Positions 56,299 to 64,000 of a stretch of DNA of 64,000 nucleotides are shown in pieces. How positions within the stretch are numbered: the stretch's first letter is position 1; every line of letters begins with the position of its first letter. The notes under the pieces are model-generated. The model was given only the letters and a program-made list of their open reading frames with translations. It was not told the origin of the DNA and did no database searches. Position numbers and translations under genes: made by a program. The DNA is from Zoogloea sp021286885 (GTDB lineage Bacteria; Pseudomonadota; Gammaproteobacteria; Burkholderiales; Rhodocyclaceae): the NCBI RefSeq assembly GCF_041915215.1, contig NZ_JAYSBV010000015.1, one strand, 5' to 3'.

Positions 56299-57794
56299 TG
56301 AAGATTCCCTGCGTGCGCCCCGGGCTGGCGCTGCTGGCCGGGGCCACGTCGGCCCTGGCGTTTGCCCCCTTCGAGTTCTTCCCCCTGGCCGCTCTGGCCC
56401 TGGGTGGTCTGTTCCATCTGCTCAATCGCGCCACTTCGCCCCGGGCCGCCTTCGGGCTGGGCTGGAGCTACGCCTTTGGCGCCTTGCTGGCCGGCATCTC
56501 CTGGTTATACGTGGCCCTGCACCAGTTTGGCGGCATGCCTGCGCCCCTGGCGGCGCTGGCGGTTGCCCTGTTTGCGGCGGGCATGGCGCTGTATCAGGGC
56601 CTGGCGGGCTGGGCCTATGCCCGGTTGGCCCGGGGGCGTCCGGCGCCCCTGGCCTTTGCCGCCACCGTGCTCCTGGCCGAATGGCTGCGGGGCTGGTGTC
56701 TGACGGGCTTTCCGTGGCTGGCGAGCGGCTATTCCCAAACGCCGCTCAGCCCCCTGGCGGGCTTTGCGCCGGTGCTGGGGGTGTATGGGGTCGGCGGCCT
56801 GCTGGCCCTGGTCGCCGCTTGGCTGGTGCAGGGGCTGGTGCGCCGTCATGGGCCCAGCCTGATCGGTGCTGCGCTGGTGCTGCTCGCGGGCGCCGGCCTC
56901 GCCCGGGTGGCCTGGACCCAGCCCGATGGCGCCCCGGTGCCGGTGGCCCTGATCCAGACCAATGTGGAACAAAGCATGAAATGGCGCCCGGAGATGCTGC
57001 GCCACTGGCTGCTGCGCAATCTGGAGCTGATCCGCGAGGCGGGCCCGGCCCGCATCATCGCCCTGCCGGAAACCAGCGTGCCCCTGCTGGTGGATGATCT
57101 GCCCGCCGGTTATCTGGATGAAGTCCGGCGCCTCGCCCGGGCCCAGGGCGCCCAGGTGGTGCTGGGCAGCTTCACCCGCAACGCCCAGGGCCAGTACTTC
57201 AACGCGGCCATCAGCCTGGGGGGCGCGGAGGAGGGCTGGTACGCCAAGCAGCATCTGGTGCCCTTTGGCGAATATTCGCCGCCCTTGTTTGAGTGGTTCT
57301 ACCGCCTCGCCAGCATCCCCATGGCCGACCAGACACCCGGCCCGGCCATCCAGCCGCCCATGGGGCTTGGGGGGCTCCAGGTGGCGCTCAACATCTGCTA
57401 CGAAGACGTGTTTGGCGAAGAGTTGATCCGCAGCCTCCCCGGGGCTGGGGTGATGCTCAATATGTCCAATCTTGCCTGGTATGGCGATTCCTGGGCCCAG
57501 CCCCAGCATCTCCAGATCGCCCGGATGCGCGCCCTGGAAACTGGCCGCCCCATGCTGCGCGCCACCAATACCGGCATGACCGCCGCGATTGGGCCGGATG
57601 GGCGGGTGGAGGCGGCGCTGCCGGCCTTCACTGCCGGCATCCTGCACACCGAGGTTCGCCCCTACGCCGGCCTCACGCCCTACGCCCGCTGGGGCAACGT
57701 GCCGGCGGTGCTGCTGGCCGGGCTGGCGATGCTGGGGGTGGGGCTGCGAGGCCGCAAGGCGGGCCTTCCCCCGCATTCCACGCCCGCTGCTTAA
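56298..57794 (+). CDS. lnt: Apolipoprotein N-acyltransferase Lnt
   Basis: 498 residues. Six or so membrane helices in the first 215 residues, then a nitrilase-like periplasmic domain with the catalytic triad in ALPETSVP (Glu), YAKQHLVPFGEY (Lys) and NICYEDVFGEE (Cys). It adds the third acyl chain to lipoproteins such as BamD. ATG 56298 overlaps the corC stop, and the phoH-ybeY-corC-lnt order is conserved in Proteobacteria. Confidence 0.97.
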   Translation: MKIPCVRPGLALLAGATSALAFAPFEFFPLAALALGGLFHLLNRATSPRAAFGLGWSYAFGALLAGISWLYVALHQFGGMPAPLAALAVALFAAGMALYQGLAGWAYARLARGRPAPLAFAATVLLAEWLRGWCLTGFPWLASGYSQTPLSPLAGFAPVLGVYGVGGLLALVAAWLVQGLVRRHGPSLIGAALVLLAGAGLARVAWTQPDGAPVPVALIQTNVEQSMKWRPEMLRHWLLRNLELIREAGPARIIALPETSVPLLVDDLPAGYLDEVRRLARAQGAQVVLGSFTRNAQGQYFNAAISLGGAEEGWYAKQHLVPFGEYSPPLFEWFYRLASIPMADQTPGPAIQPPMGLGGLQVALNICYEDVFGEELIRSLPGAGVMLNMSNLAWYGDSWAQPQHLQIARMRALETGRPMLRATNTGMTAAIGPDGRVEAALPAFTAGILHTEVRPYAGLTPYARWGNVPAVLLAGLAMLGVGLRGRKAGLPPHSTPAA

Positions 57795-58031
57795 GGGGCT
57801 GGGCTGGCATGGGGAAGGGCGGAGCGTAGGCGGCGCCCGTGCGCATCCCCATCTTCATCCCCTCCCATCCCCATCCCATACCGATGGTTCATGGCAGGTT
57901 TCCTGGTTTCGCATGGCAGCGTGCAGGGCTGGCGCGTATGATCCCGGGCTGGCATCCGCCCGGCGGGTGGCCGACAAAGGGGGTGCCTTGGGCGCCCGAT
58001 AAGAGCATTGCGCAAGACAGGAGAATTCGCC

Positions 58032-59399
58032 GTGGGCGATCAGATCAAATATCAACTGGATGAAGCCCGGATGCCCCGGGCCTGGTACAACATTGCCGCC
58101 GACCTGCCGGTGGCCCTGCCGCCGCCCCTGCACCCGGGCACCCATCAGCCCCTGGGCCCGTCTGATCTGGCGCCCATCTTCTGCGATGCGATCATTGAGC
58201 AGGAGATGTCCACCGAGCGCTACATCGACATTCCCGAACCGGTGCGGGATGTGCTCGTCCAGTGGCGCCCCAGCCCCCTGTTCCGCGCCCGGCGCCTGGA
58301 AAAGCTGCTCGATACCCCGGCCCGCATCTACTACAAGTACGAAGGCGTTTCGCCCGCTGGCAGCCACAAGCCCAACTCCGCAGTGCCCCAGGCCTGGTAC
58401 AACGCCCAGGCCGGCGTGACCCGCTTGTCCACCGAAACCGGCGCCGGCCAATGGGGTTCGTCCCTGGCGTTTGCGGGCTCCCTCTACAACCTGGACGTGA
58501 CCGTGTATCAGGTGCGCGTGTCCTACGACCAGAAGCCCTACCGCCGGGCCCTGATGGAAACCTGGGGCGCCCGCTGCGTGTCTTCCCCCTCCAATGAAAC
58601 CGAGAGTGGCCGCGCCGTGCTGGCCAAGACGCCGGACCATCTGGGCTCTTTGGGCATCGCCATTTCCGAAGCGGTGGAAATCGCTGCCACCCGCGAAGAC
58701 ACCAAGTACGCCCTGGGCTCGGTGCTCAACCACGTGCTGCTGCACCAGACCATCATCGGCGAAGAGGCCATCCAGCAGCTCGAAATGGCCGGCGACGATC
58801 CGGACGTGGTGATCGGCTGTACCGGCGGCGGCTCCAACTTTGCCGGCATCGCCTTCCCCTTCATCGGGATGCAGCTGCGTGGCGGCCCGAATGCCAAGAA
58901 GCGCCGCATCGTGGCGGTCGAGCCCTCCGCCTGTCCCTCCCTCAGCAAGGGCCAGTACGCCTACGACTACGGCGACACCGCCCACCTCACCCCGCTGGTC
59001 AAGATGCACACCCTGGGCAGCGAATTCACCCCGCCGGGCCTGCACGCGGGCGGGCTGCGCTACCACGGCATGGCGCCCCTGGTGAGCCACGTCAAGGAGC
59101 TGGGCCTGATCGAAGCGCGCAACTATCAGCAGACCGCCTGCTTCGAAGCCGCGCTGATGTTTGCCCGTACCGAAGGCATCGTCCCCGCCCCCGAATCCAC
59201 CCACGCCATTCGTGCCGCCGTGGATGAGGCCCTGCGCTGCAAGGCCGAGGGCAAGGCCGAAACCATTCTGTTCTGCCTGTCGGGCCACGGCCACTTCGAC
59301 ATGGCCGCCTACACCAACTACCTCTCGGGCAAGCTGGTGGATCAGGAGTACGACGAGAAGGAACTGGCCATGGCCCTCTCGGGTCTGCCCCGGATCTGA
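58032..59399 (+). CDS. Tryptophan synthase beta chain, TrpB2 type
   Basis: 455 residues from GTG 58032 (AGGAG 9 bases before); a TTG at 58008 is in frame but less likely. PLP lysine in GVSPAGSHKPNSAV, phosphate loop GCTGGGSNFAG, and the long insertion characteristic of TrpB2 (LDEARMPRAWYNIAADLP at the start). TrpB2 enzymes can use serine and indole without TrpA. No trpA or other trp gene is adjacent, so it may salvage indole or act outside the trp pathway. A terminator follows. Confidence 0.94.
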   Translation: MGDQIKYQLDEARMPRAWYNIAADLPVALPPPLHPGTHQPLGPSDLAPIFCDAIIEQEMSTERYIDIPEPVRDVLVQWRPSPLFRARRLEKLLDTPARIYYKYEGVSPAGSHKPNSAVPQAWYNAQAGVTRLSTETGAGQWGSSLAFAGSLYNLDVTVYQVRVSYDQKPYRRALMETWGARCVSSPSNETESGRAVLAKTPDHLGSLGIAISEAVEIAATREDTKYALGSVLNHVLLHQTIIGEEAIQQLEMAGDDPDVVIGCTGGGSNFAGIAFPFIGMQLRGGPNAKKRRIVAVEPSACPSLSKGQYAYDYGDTAHLTPLVKMHTLGSEFTPPGLHAGGLRYHGMAPLVSHVKELGLIEARNYQQTACFEAALMFARTEGIVPAPESTHAIRAAVDEALRCKAEGKAETILFCLSGHGHFDMAAYTNYLSGKLVDQEYDEKELAMALSGLPRI

Positions 59400-59424
59400 G
59401 CGCCCAGACCCAGGCTTGAACCGG

Positions 59425-59464
59425 CACGCCGGGGGAAGAGATTTCCCCGGCGTGTTTTGTTTTT
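59425..59464 (+). terminator. Terminator after trpB2
   Basis: Stem CACGCCGGGG/CCCCGGCGTG with a 10-base loop followed by TTTTGTTTTT. Confidence 0.9.
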
Positions 59465-59564
59465 CACCTTCGGCATGAAACTCCAGATGAGGCGGGCGAG
59501 GGCGCGGCATAGAATGCGCGGGTTCTGCCGTGGGGCAGGGTGACAACCAAGGTGGAAACTCAGG

Positions 59565-60200
59565 ATGGCAAGGCAGGCAGGGCAAGACCAGATGCAGGAC
59601 AGGATCTGTGCGGGAACGGGGCGCAGTCTCGGCGCGCTGATTGACGTGAATTACGGCACCTTCCGGGGCTTCGTGCGCTTGATGCTGGGGGAGCTGGAGT
59701 TTCTCCTGGGTCGGCTGGAGCCCTTCCTGCAGCTGCGTCCCGCCCAGGTGCAGCGCCTGGTGTTCGTGTGTTTGGGCAACATCAACCGCAGCGCGTTTGG
59801 GCATGGGGTGGCCGAAGGGCTGGGCTGCCGGGTGGCGTCCATTGGCTTGTCGACCACCACGGGCGCCCCGGCCTTTGAAAAGGCGCGCAGCACCGCGCCG
59901 CGCTTTGGTCTGAGCCTGGAAGACCACCGGGCCACCGATTTCACCGATTACGCCTACCAGCCCGGCGACCTGCTGCTGGTGATGGAGGCCCGCCACGCCC
60001 ATCAGCTGGTGCAGCGGGGGATTCCCGCCGAGGCCATTCTGCTGCTCGGCCACTGGGCGCGCCCCCACCGCATCCACATCCATGATCCGCATCTGCACAC
60101 CGATGCGTATTTCCAGACCTGTTTCACCATCATCCACTCGGCAGTGGTCAATCTGGTGGCCGAACTGCGCCGGGAGGGCAGCCCATGCGTGCGCCGCTGA
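59565..60200 (+). CDS. Low-molecular-weight protein-tyrosine-phosphatase-like protein
   Basis: 211 residues. A helical N-terminal extension of about 60 residues, then the phosphate loop VCLGNINRSAFG (CX5R) and a possible general acid in IHIHDPHLH, as in low-molecular-weight phosphatases. The family has a second cysteine in the loop (CxGNxCRS); here it is Asn, which is also seen in relatives. Such enzymes often regulate polysaccharide export. The 3' end overlaps the deacetylase gene by 16 bases. Confidence 0.82.
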   Translation: MARQAGQDQMQDRICAGTGRSLGALIDVNYGTFRGFVRLMLGELEFLLGRLEPFLQLRPAQVQRLVFVCLGNINRSAFGHGVAEGLGCRVASIGLSTTTGAPAFEKARSTAPRFGLSLEDHRATDFTDYAYQPGDLLLVMEARHAHQLVQRGIPAEAILLLGHWARPHRIHIHDPHLHTDAYFQTCFTIIHSAVVNLVAELRREGSPCVRR

Positions 60201-61153
60201 AGGTTTATCTCAGCTTCGATGTGGAAATCTGGTGCAATGGCTGGGAAGACTTGGACGGGCGCTTTCCGGCGGCCTTCGAGCGCTATGTGTATGGGGATTC
60301 CCGGGAACATGGCTACGCGCTCCCCGGCACCCTTGAAATCCTGAACCGCCACGGGCTGAAGGGGGTGTTCTTTGTGGAACCCCTGTTCGCTGCCCGGTTT
60401 GGGGTGGCCCACCTCAAGACCATCGTGGATCTGCTGGGCGGGCATGATGTAGAACTCCACCTGCACCCGGAATGGGCCGACGAGCTGACGCCCCTGCCGT
60501 TTCCCGGGGCGCAGGTGAAGCGCCAGCATCTGTCGTATTACACCCGGGAGGAGCAGGAAATCCTGATCCGCCTCGGGCTGGATCTGCTCGCCCAGGCGGG
60601 CGCGGGGCGGGTCAACGCATTTCGTACCGGCAGCTTCGCCTGTAACCGCGACACCCTGGCGGCCCTGGCGGCCTGCGGCATTCCCTGCGATAGCAGCCTT
60701 AACGAGATCCACCCGGACAGCGGCAACGATCTGCGCGGCCAGCTGGATTTCACCCGGCCCCAGCAGATCGGCCCCATCACCGAGCTGCCCATGACCGTGT
60801 TTCGGGATGGCACGGGCCGGCTGCGCCCCGCCCAGGTGGGCTCGTGCAGCTTTGCCGAGATGCGTACCGCGCTGGAGGATGCTCACCGGAGCGGGGCCCA
60901 GCATTTCATGGTGCTTTCGCACAATTTTGAGATGCTGCGCCAGCAGCGCCCCACCCCAGATCGGGTGGTGGTGCGCCGGTTTGAGGCCCTGTGCGCCTAT
61001 CTGGCCGCCCACCCGGAACGCTATCAGGTCGAAACCCTGGATCGGACGCCCACCCTGGCGCCGGATGCGGCGGCGTGCCCGCTGCCCCAGGCGCCCCTGG
61101 GGGCCACCCTGTGGCGCCACGCCGAGCAACTATGGCGCCGGGTGGCGGGTTGA
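60185..61153 (+). CDS. NodB-like polysaccharide deacetylase
   Basis: 322 residues. LSFDVEIWCNGWED carries the catalytic/metal Asp motif at the start, GVFFVEPLFAARFG and VELHLHPEWAD the metal histidines (HLHPE), and FRTGSFACN the substrate arginine. No signal peptide, so it may act on a lipid-linked sugar in the cytosol. It overlaps the phosphatase-like gene and is followed after 43 bases by the acyltransferase. A glycan N-deacetylase is the likely role. Confidence 0.87.
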   Translation: MRAPLKVYLSFDVEIWCNGWEDLDGRFPAAFERYVYGDSREHGYALPGTLEILNRHGLKGVFFVEPLFAARFGVAHLKTIVDLLGGHDVELHLHPEWADELTPLPFPGAQVKRQHLSYYTREEQEILIRLGLDLLAQAGAGRVNAFRTGSFACNRDTLAALAACGIPCDSSLNEIHPDSGNDLRGQLDFTRPQQIGPITELPMTVFRDGTGRLRPAQVGSCSFAEMRTALEDAHRSGAQHFMVLSHNFEMLRQQRPTPDRVVVRRFEALCAYLAAHPERYQVETLDRTPTLAPDAAACPLPQAPLGATLWRHAEQLWRRVAG

Positions 61154-61196
61154 AGGCCCGGCCCCGCCCGGTGCCCCTGTTTTTTTGGGATCTGTG

Positions 61197-62294
61197 ATGA
61201 ATCGAGCCTTTTCGGTGTATCTGGACGTGGTGCGCTTCGTGGCCGCCTTTCTGGTGTATGTCTACCACTCCAACCAGCGCTTTCTGAGCACGGAGCTCCT
61301 GCCCGCCAGCCATTATGGCCATAGCTCGGTGATCGTGTTCTTCGTGCTCTCGGGCTTTGTGATTGCCTATGTGAGTGCGACCCGGGAGACGAATCTCAAC
61401 GAATACGCGGCGAGCCGGATTTCCCGGGTGTTCTCGGTCACGGTACCGGCCATCCTGCTCACCCTGGGGCTGGATGCCCTGGGCCGCATGGCCAGCCCCG
61501 AGGTGTATGCGGGCTATCCCTTCGATCAGCTTCTGGTGCGCAGCCTCTCCAGCCTGTTCCTGCTCAACGAGCTGTGGTTCGTGTCCATCACCAGCTTCTC
61601 CAACGTGCCTTTCTGGTCCATCTGCTTTGAATGGTGGTACTACGTGTGCTTTGCGCTGGTGGCTTTCTTCCCCCGGCGGGGCTGGCTGTGGGCCGGGCTG
61701 GTGGGGCTGGTGGCGGGGCCCAAGTTTCTGCTGCTGGCGCCCCTGTGGGCAGCCGGCGTGCTGCTCTACCGCTGGCAGGGCCCCCAGCGCTGGTCCCTGG
61801 GGCTGTCGTGGGTGGTGGCGCTGGGCTCGGTGCTGGGCATCGTGCTATTCCACGCCTACGGGGTCAGCGAACTATGCGGCAACTGGCTCAAGGGCATCAT
61901 CGGGGCCGAGGCCCACAAGCAGCTCACCTTCGCCAAGTTCTTCATCGGCGATTACCTGCTCGGGGTGCTGGTGTTCTTTAACTTTGCGAGCATGAACAAG
62001 GTGCTCTCGGCCCACGGCGCGGCCCTGTGCCGGATTGAAAAACCCGTGCGTTTCGTGGCCGGTTATACCTTCACCCTCTATCTGCTGCATCAGCCCCTGT
62101 TTTTGTTCTGGGGCGCGGTGCTCAAGGGCGACCCGTCCGGCTATGGCTTCTGGTTTGCCGTCACCGGGCTGATGCTGCTCTCGGTGGGCGTGGTCGGCCT
62201 GCTCACCGAAAACCGCCGCCAGGGGCTCAAGCGCCAGCTGGCCCGTGTCCTTGCCCCTTATCTTGGAGGCCGTACGGCCAGCGCCCATGAGTGA
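61197..62294 (+). CDS. Acyltransferase-3 family membrane protein
   Basis: 365 residues, about ten membrane helices. The N-terminal YLDVVRFVAAFLVYVYHSNQRF has the family's conserved R and H. FFVLSGFVIAYV and SRISRVFSVTVPAI match acyltransferase-3 (OafA-like) proteins. These O- or N-acylate surface glycans from the membrane. It sits between the deacetylase and the ATP-grasp gene and overlaps the latter by eight bases, so the four genes likely form one transcript. Confidence 0.9.
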   Translation: MNRAFSVYLDVVRFVAAFLVYVYHSNQRFLSTELLPASHYGHSSVIVFFVLSGFVIAYVSATRETNLNEYAASRISRVFSVTVPAILLTLGLDALGRMASPEVYAGYPFDQLLVRSLSSLFLLNELWFVSITSFSNVPFWSICFEWWYYVCFALVAFFPRRGWLWAGLVGLVAGPKFLLLAPLWAAGVLLYRWQGPQRWSLGLSWVVALGSVLGIVLFHAYGVSELCGNWLKGIIGAEAHKQLTFAKFFIGDYLLGVLVFFNFASMNKVLSAHGAALCRIEKPVRFVAGYTFTLYLLHQPLFLFWGAVLKGDPSGYGFWFAVTGLMLLSVGVVGLLTENRRQGLKRQLARVLAPYLGGRTASAHE

Positions 62295-63498
62295 GTTTGC
62301 GCATCCCGCCCCCTGCTACATCCTCGGCATCGAAAGCCAGATCGGCCTGAGCCTGATCCGCGAGCTGGGTGCTGCCGGCATTCCGGTGATCGGTATTGCC
62401 GTCGATCCCAAGGCCCTGGGCCTGGAATCCAATTACCTCACCGCCGGCGTGGTGCTGGAGGCGCCCCGCACCGATGCGGGCCTCGCCCAGTTGCGCACCC
62501 TGGCGGCCCAGTACGGCCCGGGCTATCTGCTCACCGTATCGGAGGCCAACAACAGCTGGCTGATTGCCAATCGGGGTGCGCTGGGCGGGCTGGTGCCGCT
62601 GATCCCCGAACAAGACGCCTTTGCGGTGGTGCTCGACAAGGCGCGCACCCTATCGCTTGCCGCTTCCTTGGGTATTGCGGTGCCCCAGGGCGCCTGCCCG
62701 CGCAGCTGGGACGAGGTGGAGGCCCTGGCCCGCAGCTTCCCGTTTCCGGCGGTGCTTAAATGGGCCGATCCGAACGCGGTGGCCGGGCGGCTGGGCGAAC
62801 TGGGCATCGAGCTGGTCAAGGCCGAATACGTTTATACCCCCGAAGAATTCCTGGCCGTGGCGCGCCGTTACCAGCCTGTCGGCGCTTGGCCCCTGGTGCA
62901 GGAATACTGCGCCGGCACCGGGCTGGGGCAGTTCTTCTTCATGCACAAGGGCGAGGCGGTACGCCGCTTCCAGCACCTGCGGGTGGCCGAGTGGCCGCCG
63001 GAGGGGGGCTTTTCCAGTGTGTGCGATGCGGTGCCCCTGGAGCGCTTTGCCGCCCTGCAGGAAGACTCCATCCGTCTGCTCCAGGCCATCGGCTGGGAAG
63101 GGGTGGCGATGGTGGAATACCGCTACGACCCGGTGCGCGACCGGGCGGTGCTGATGGAGGTGAATGGCCGTTTCTGGGGCAGCTTTCCGCTGGCCTCGTA
63201 TGCCGGGGCGGGCTTCGGGTTGCTCACCTACTATCTGCAAGGGGTGGGCAAGATGCCGGCCCTGCCGGCCCTGAACAACGGGCTGCGCTGCCGCATGGTG
63301 GCCACCGAGATCAAGCGCCTGCGCCGCATCCTGCTCCAGCCCGGGCTGATCCGCGACCGCAGCTTCCGGCGCAGGCCGGTGCATGAGGTGATCCGCTTTG
63401 TGGTGGATTTCCTGCGCCCCTCGGTGCGGTACTACGTCTGGAACTGGCGCGACATGAAACCCTTTTTCCGGGACGTGCGTAACGCGTTGGGCCTGTAG
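62287..63498 (+). CDS. ATP-grasp ligase of unknown substrate
   Basis: 403 residues from ATG 62287. An N-terminal Rossmann-like part (YILGIESQIGLSLIRELGAA), then the ATP-grasp fold with FPAVLKWADPNAVAGR, WPLVQEYCAGTGLGQFFFM and the metal-binding VLMEVNGRFWGS. This resembles carbamoyl-phosphate-synthase-like ATP-grasp enzymes that form amide or peptide bonds with small acids. In this setting it might attach an amino acid to a sugar freed by the deacetylase. That is inference from context. Confidence 0.88.
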   Translation: MSEFAHPAPCYILGIESQIGLSLIRELGAAGIPVIGIAVDPKALGLESNYLTAGVVLEAPRTDAGLAQLRTLAAQYGPGYLLTVSEANNSWLIANRGALGGLVPLIPEQDAFAVVLDKARTLSLAASLGIAVPQGACPRSWDEVEALARSFPFPAVLKWADPNAVAGRLGELGIELVKAEYVYTPEEFLAVARRYQPVGAWPLVQEYCAGTGLGQFFFMHKGEAVRRFQHLRVAEWPPEGGFSSVCDAVPLERFAALQEDSIRLLQAIGWEGVAMVEYRYDPVRDRAVLMEVNGRFWGSFPLASYAGAGFGLLTYYLQGVGKMPALPALNNGLRCRMVATEIKRLRRILLQPGLIRDRSFRRRPVHEVIRFVVDFLRPSVRYYVWNWRDMKPFFRDVRNALGL

Positions 63499-63525
63499 CG
63501 GCGCTCCGGTTCTGCCTCGCCAAAT

Positions 63526-63559
63526 ACAAACGGCGCATCCAGACGGGTGCGCCGTTTGT
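63526..63559. terminator. Bidirectional hairpin between convergent genes
   Basis: Perfect 12-bp stem ACAAACGGCGCA/TGCGCCGTTTGT with a 10-base loop, between the ATP-grasp gene and the chemoreceptor gene that converge here. No long T run. Confidence 0.7.
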
Positions 63560-63606
63560 ACTTCTTGCCCCCCAGGCGGGCCGGGGAGGGCGCGGTGGTT
63601 TACCGC

Positions 63607-64000
63607 TTACAGGTGGAAGCGGGCGATCTGGTTCTTCAGGTTGCCGGCGATTTGCTCCAGTCCCACGGCGGCCTCGGCGGCGCCCCGGATGCTGTCGGAG
63701 GTGCTTTGCACCATGCACGAGATTTCCTCCACCTGTTGGGCGAGGGCTGTGCTGGTGGCACTTTGGCCCTTGGTGGCATCGGCAATTTCACGCACCCGCT
63801 CCAGGGTTTTGTTGGCGCCGGCTTCAATGGCGCGCAGGGCTTCGGTGGCGGAGGCGGCGAGGGCGACCCTGATCCACTTCCGGCAGGGCGGCGTGCATGG
63901 CCTGGACTGCGCCGCTGGTGTCCCCCTGGATGCCGGTGATCATCTGCTCGATTTCGGTGGTGGCGGTGGATGTCCGCTCGGCCAGCTTGCGCACCTCGTC
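63607..64000 (-). pseudogene. Methyl-accepting chemotaxis protein, 3' part with a frameshift
   Basis: Entering from the right edge, the minus strand reads DEVRKLAERTSTATTEIEQM and on to MHAALPEVDQG, the core of an MCP signalling domain. Near 63868 it leaves frame. The proper continuation (VALAASATEALRAIEAGANK, REIADATKG, ALAQQVEEI) is in the next frame and ends LKNQIARFHL at 63607. The segment length is not a multiple of three, so one base is extra or two are missing. It is a real mutation or a read error. Confidence 0.85.

Overview
The window is about 64 kb of GC-rich chromosome with the gene content of a betaproteobacterium. I suspect Rhodocyclales (Azospira/Dechlorosoma-like), but no rRNA gene is present to settle this. 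Pointers are ffh next to a ypjD-type gene, System II (ResB/ResC) cytochrome c maturation with cytochrome c4, a phaC-phaB-phaB-phaR polyhydroxyalkanoate locus, and the miaB-phoH-ybeY-corC-lnt order. Only one tRNA gene was found, and no rRNA gene, CRISPR array or complete transposon.

Layout. 1-3.5 kb: edge of a ypjD-type gene, ffh, and a FixL/FixJ-like two-component pair. 3.8-8.7 kb: ferritin-like protein, ResC, ResB, cytochrome c4. 8.7-15 kb: engB, manC, a conserved hypothetical, bamD, rluD, pgeF, and a ZIP transporter broken at a run of ten G. 15-19.4 kb: PHA synthesis (phaC, two tandem phaB, phaR). 19.5-28.2 kb: lactate use (lctP, FAD/Fe-S D-lactate dehydrogenase, lutB, lutC, lutA), with a divergent GntR-family LldR and three TGGT-N3-ACCA palindromes in the shared promoter region. 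28.4-45 kb: purine uptake and catabolism, with a LysR regulator, a Tsx-like porin, an eight-gene operon (xdhA, xdhB, xdhC, ABC ATPase, two permeases, 8-oxoguanine-type deaminase, guanine deaminase), a CDA-fold deaminase, a BMP-type binding protein and adenine deaminase. 45-46.9 kb: SUKH-like, TerB-like and DUF188 proteins.

46.97-52.21 kb is an accessory island between two 37-bp direct repeats (34/37 identical). The right copy is the terminator hairpin of tRNA-Met(CAU). The island holds a broken HigB toxin with an intact XRE antitoxin, a TacA/TacT-like pair whose antitoxin seems to lack part of its DNA-binding domain, and a relic class 1 integron. The integron keeps the start of intI1 with a LexA-type box, the weak-type Pc promoter (TGGACA-17-TAAGCT) and attI1, followed by two cassettes. 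The first encodes a coiled-coil/TIR-domain protein (candidate anti-phage NADase). The second encodes a 59-residue protein and a secreted LprI/Sel1-repeat protein. Each cassette's attC R'' box is the exact complement of its own R' box, so the cassette borders are well supported. intI1 stops after about 84 codons and no qacE/sul1-type 3' segment is present, so the array looks frozen.

52.3-59.4 kb: miaB, phoH, ybeY, corC, lnt, and a trpB2-type tryptophan synthase beta chain. 59.5-63.5 kb: four compact genes (phosphatase-like, polysaccharide deacetylase, membrane acyltransferase, ATP-grasp ligase) that look like a surface-glycan modification module. The window ends in a frameshifted chemoreceptor fragment.
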